A stretch of DNA of 64,000 nucleotides from positions 62,001 through 126,000 of the forward strand of contig NZ_JAKQYM010000010.1 in assembly GCF_022662535.1 (NCBI RefSeq), written 5' to 3'. The DNA is from Polaribacter marinus (lineage in GTDB: Bacteria > Bacteroidota > Bacteroidia > Flavobacteriales > Flavobacteriaceae). Below, in pieces: positions 61,404-64,000 of the stretch (its first letter is position 1; every line of letters starts with the position of its first letter). A program made the position numbers and the translations under genes. The notes beneath the pieces are model-generated. The model did not search any database. It saw nothing but the letters and a program-made list of their open reading frames with translations, and was not told the DNA's origin.

Positions 61404-62411
61404 ATGCAAGTAGCAAGAAATTTTTTACAGAAACTAAGTCTTTTTTTGAAAGGTTTGGCAATGGGAGCAGCAAATAAAGTTCCCGGAGTTTCTGGAGGAA
61501 CAGTTTCTTTTGTTTTTGGTTTTTATGAAGAATTAATTTACTCTTTTAGAAAAATAAATTTAAAGGCTTTTAAACTATTAATTAACGGGCGTTTTAAAAG
61601 TTTTTACAAATATGTAAATGGTCAGTTTCTTTTCTTAATTATGGGGGGAAGTATTTTTAGCTATTTTAGTATTTCATTAGTTTTAGATTATTTTCTAATT
61701 AATTTCGAGCTTTATGTTTGGAGCTGGTTTTTTGGGATGATTATTGGGTCTATTTACTATATAGGAAAAGATTTTGGAGAATGGAATTTTAAAAATTTCC
61801 TTTCTTTAATTATAGGGGCATCAATAGGAATTGGTATTAGTTTTTTAACACCTGCTACAGAAAATGACAATCTTTGGTTTGTATTTGTTTGTGGAATTAT
61901 TGGTGTTTCTGGAATGACACTTCCTGGTTTGTCAGGTTCTTTTATCTTAATTTTATTAGGAAATTATGTGTTGCTTTTAGTAGATTCTGTAAATGCTTTA
62001 TCAAGTGTAATAACTAGTCTTTTAAGAGGTGATATTAAGGTGTTGTCAGACCCTATCAAAATAAGATATTTAAAAATAATTAGTGTTTTTACAATAGGTT
62101 CTGTTTTTGGATTGGTGTCTATTTCTCATATATTAGGTTATGTTTTAAAAAGATGGCATCAAATAGTAAATGCTATTATTATTGGTTTTATAACAGGATC
62201 TTTAGGAATTGTTTGGCCATGGAAAAAAACAATTTATGCTTTAGAAGATGGTGTATTTTTATTAGATCAAAAAGGAAACAAAATTGTTGAAAATTATCAG
62301 CGTTTTATTCCTGATTTTTCCAATCCTGAAACTTGGATAGCCCTATTTTGGATAGGGATTGGCATCGCTTTAATTTTAGTAATAGATTTTTATGGAAGAA
62401 AGAAAAAATAA
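61404..62411 (+). CDS. DUF368 membrane transporter, second copy
   Basis: A 335-residue paralogue of the previous gene. It keeps the N-terminal block as GLAMGAANKVPGVSGGTVSF and the second block as GMTLPGLSGSFILILLG. Asp of the first block in copy one (AADVVPG) is Asn-Lys here (AANKVPG). The two differ strongly in sequence, so the duplication is old. It could be a subunit of a heteromer or a copy with different specificity. The 3' end overlaps aroE by 20 nt. Confidence 0.9.
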   Translation: MQVARNFLQKLSLFLKGLAMGAANKVPGVSGGTVSFVFGFYEELIYSFRKINLKAFKLLINGRFKSFYKYVNGQFLFLIMGGSIFSYFSISLVLDYFLINFELYVWSWFFGMIIGSIYYIGKDFGEWNFKNFLSLIIGASIGIGISFLTPATENDNLWFVFVCGIIGVSGMTLPGLSGSFILILLGNYVLLLVDSVNALSSVITSLLRGDIKVLSDPIKIRYLKIISVFTIGSVFGLVSISHILGYVLKRWHQIVNAIIIGFITGSLGIVWPWKKTIYALEDGVFLLDQKGNKIVENYQRFIPDFSNPETWIALFWIGIGIALILVIDFYGRKKK

Positions 62412-63141
62412 AGTTTTTGGATTGTTAGGAAAAGATATTTCATATTCTTTTTCACGTGGATATTTTTCCAACAAGTTTAAAAATGAAAACCTAAAAAATC
62501 ATCAATATGTAAATTTTGATATTCCAAAAATTCAAGATTTTCCATTAATTTTAGAAGATAAAAATATAAAAGGGATAAATGTTACCATTCCTTATAAAGA
62601 AGAGATAATTCCGTTTTTAGATAAGTTAGATAAAACGGCAAAAAAAATTGGGGCAGTAAATACTATAAAGTTCACTAAAAAAGGAAAATTAAAAGGTTAC
62701 AATTCAGATGTGGTAGGTTTCGAAAATTCGATAAAACCACTATTAAAAAACCATCATAAAAAAGCTTTTATTTTAGGGACTGGTGGAGCATCTAAAGCCA
62801 TCGCTTATGCTTTAAAAAAGAATAAGATAAAATACAAATTTGTCTCTAGAAACCCAGAAGGGAAAAAGCAAATTTCTTATGATTCTTTGTCAGAAAAATT
62901 AATAAATGATTATACAGTTATAATTAATTGTACGCCGTTAGGAACTTCGCCAGAAATAGAAAAACATCCCAATATTCCTTATCAATTTTTAACAGAAAAG
63001 CATCTGTTATTTGATCTAATTTATAATCCAGAAGTATCTACTTTTTTATCTAAAGGAAAAGAAAAAGGGGCAACAATTAAAAACGGATTGCAAATGTTAG
63101 AATTGCAAGCAGAAGAATCTTGGAGGGTTTGGAATGAATAA
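62392..63141 (+). CDS. aroE: Shikimate dehydrogenase
   Basis: Reduces 3-dehydroshikimate to shikimate with NADPH. The 249-residue chain has KDISYSFSRGYF near the N terminus (shikimate-binding Ser pair), GINVTIPYKEEIIPFL near residue 62 with the catalytic Lys, GTGGASKAIAYAL near 127, NCTPLGTSP near 183 and NGLQMLELQAEESWRVW at the C terminus. It starts 20 nt inside the upstream DUF368 gene, so it is translationally linked to the transporter pair. Confidence 0.95.
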   Translation: MEERKNKVFGLLGKDISYSFSRGYFSNKFKNENLKNHQYVNFDIPKIQDFPLILEDKNIKGINVTIPYKEEIIPFLDKLDKTAKKIGAVNTIKFTKKGKLKGYNSDVVGFENSIKPLLKNHHKKAFILGTGGASKAIAYALKKNKIKYKFVSRNPEGKKQISYDSLSEKLINDYTVIINCTPLGTSPEIEKHPNIPYQFLTEKHLLFDLIYNPEVSTFLSKGKEKGATIKNGLQMLELQAEESWRVWNE

Positions 63142-63236
63142 TAATTAGATAATTTGTAGATTATATAAGTTGTCTGTATCTTTATAAACTGTATAAATAT
63201 AGTTTTATACTCAAATGACCTTTAAACATTGTAGAT

Positions 63237-64000
63237 ATGTTAGATAAAAATGATGAAAATAGTAGCGAAGTTGAAAAAACGGCTAAAGAACAAATAAATG
63301 ATACTACACAAGAGGTAGTAGAAAAAGAAAATGTTGAAGAAGCTCTAGAGGAAACAAAAGAATCTGAAGTAACTGAAGGGGGAAATGCAGAAGAAGCCGT
63401 AAATGAAATTGAAAAATCTGTAGCTGAAAAAGCGGAAAAAGAAGATGGAAATGAAGAAGTTGAAGAGCTTGATTACTCTACAAAATCATTAGAAGAATTA
63501 GTCTCTGAACTTAGCAAAGTACTTGCAGGCAATCCTGTTCAAAAAATTAAATCTCAAGTAGATGGAATTAAAAATGCTTTCAATCAAAAATTTGGAGCAT
63601 TATTAGCAGAGAAAAAAGAGGCTTTTTTAGCAGAAGGAGGAAATTCTATAGATTTCCAGTTTTCTAGCCCAATTAAATCAGAATACAATAAATTACTTAC
63701 CGATTACAAGAAGCAAAGAGATGCCTATTATTCAAATCTAGAAAAACAACTTAAAGAAAATCTAGAGAAGCGCATTAAAGTAATAGAAGATTTAAAAAGA
63801 CTAATTGAAGAAGCAGATACTTCTACCATGTATAAAAATTTTAGAGAGCTTCAAGATGTATGGCGTAGTATTGGGCCAGTTTCTAAGACTCGTTATAATG
63901 ATACGTGGAAAACTTATCATCATCATGTAGAACGCTTCTATGATCTTTTACACTTAAGTAATGATTTTAGAGATTTAGACTTTAAGCATAACTTAGAGGA
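63237..64000 (+). CDS. DUF349 protein, 3' end beyond the window
   Basis: An open frame from ATG at 63237 to the window end, 254 codons so far, with no stop. The first 80 residues are very rich in Glu and Asp (low complexity). DUF349-type helices follow: QDVWRSIGPVSKTRYNDTW, then YHHHVERFYDLL. The usual DUF349 protein is about 600-700 residues, so most of it lies outside. Function is not established. It was found by reading the sequence past aroE. Confidence 0.85.
   Translation, partial: MLDKNDENSSEVEKTAKEQINDTTQEVVEKENVEEALEETKESEVTEGGNAEEAVNEIEKSVAEKAEKEDGNEEVEELDYSTKSLEELVSELSKVLAGNPVQKIKSQVDGIKNAFNQKFGALLAEKKEAFLAEGGNSIDFQFSSPIKSEYNKLLTDYKKQRDAYYSNLEKQLKENLEKRIKVIEDLKRLIEEADTSTMYKNFRELQDVWRSIGPVSKTRYNDTWKTYHHHVERFYDLLHLSNDFRDLDFKHNLE

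Noticed and set aside
1..64000. CRISPR array, prophage, insertion sequence or toxin-antitoxin locus
   Set aside because: No regularly spaced direct repeats, no transposase or phage genes, and the RHH gene lacks a toxin partner.

Overview
The window is about 64 kb of AT-rich chromosome from a member of the Flavobacteriaceae (Bacteroidota), probably a marine Polaribacter-like organism. The support is indirect but consistent. There are type IX secretion (T9SS) C-terminal sorting domains, promoters of the Bacteroidota form TTTG-N19..21-TANNTTTG, almost no Shine-Dalgarno sequences, many SCxxx-type lipoproteins, split RluD/PASTA/Ddl and RsfS/FtsH/LUD/CdsA/Psd gene orders, and tandem DUF368 genes. 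The species call is inference. I see no rRNA, tRNA, CRISPR array, insertion sequence, prophage or plasmid gene.

Layout. 0-7.5 kb: serine deaminase, YaaA, RluD, a PASTA protein, then the ddl-coaD-M14 peptidase run. 7.5-13 kb: an exported IorAB-type molybdenum hydroxylase, a cyclic-nucleotide-domain K+ channel and a SulP transporter. 13-21 kb: NUDIX and pyrE head to head, a SRPBCC protein, BirA, then an envelope/lipid operon rsfS-ftsH-LUD-cdsA-psd-ACBP-yceI ending in a 26-bp perfect hairpin. 21-31 kb: an orphan secreted protein behind tandem palindromes, then secreted peptidases (metzincin, M28, and a large M4 protease with a T9SS tail). 31-39 kb: sterol desaturase-like hydroxylase, GNAT, transglutaminase, carboxypeptidase-regulatory-domain protein, SDR, HtpG, FabH, CoA-binding protein.

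39-43 kb is a compact minus-strand operon, pyrR-pyrB-STAS-like-stand-alone T9SS tail-rnz-PAS/LuxR regulator. 43-50 kb holds a TPR protein and the operon xdhA-xdhB-membrane protein-xdhC. The membrane protein has features reminiscent of eukaryotic Mpv17/PMP22. 50-55 kb: DUF4369 lipoprotein, DUF819 permease and a large BNR/VPS10-like secreted protein. 55.5-58.2 kb is a five-gene operon SPFH-DUF4177-membrane protein-alpha/beta hydrolase-Arc-type ribbon-helix-helix; two of its genes have only about 50 codons. 58-64 kb: S1/P1 nuclease, two thioredoxin-fold proteins, two tandem DUF368 transporters, aroE and a DUF349 gene cut by the window end.

Most of the window is ordinary core genome. The best leads are the Mpv17-like protein inside the xanthine dehydrogenase operon, the T9SS sorting domain without cargo, the triple palindrome upstream of the orphan at 21175, the tandem duplication that creates a three-codon leader ORF before the transglutaminase, and the element in the htpG promoter. 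I see no clear defence island or wholly new multi-gene system.
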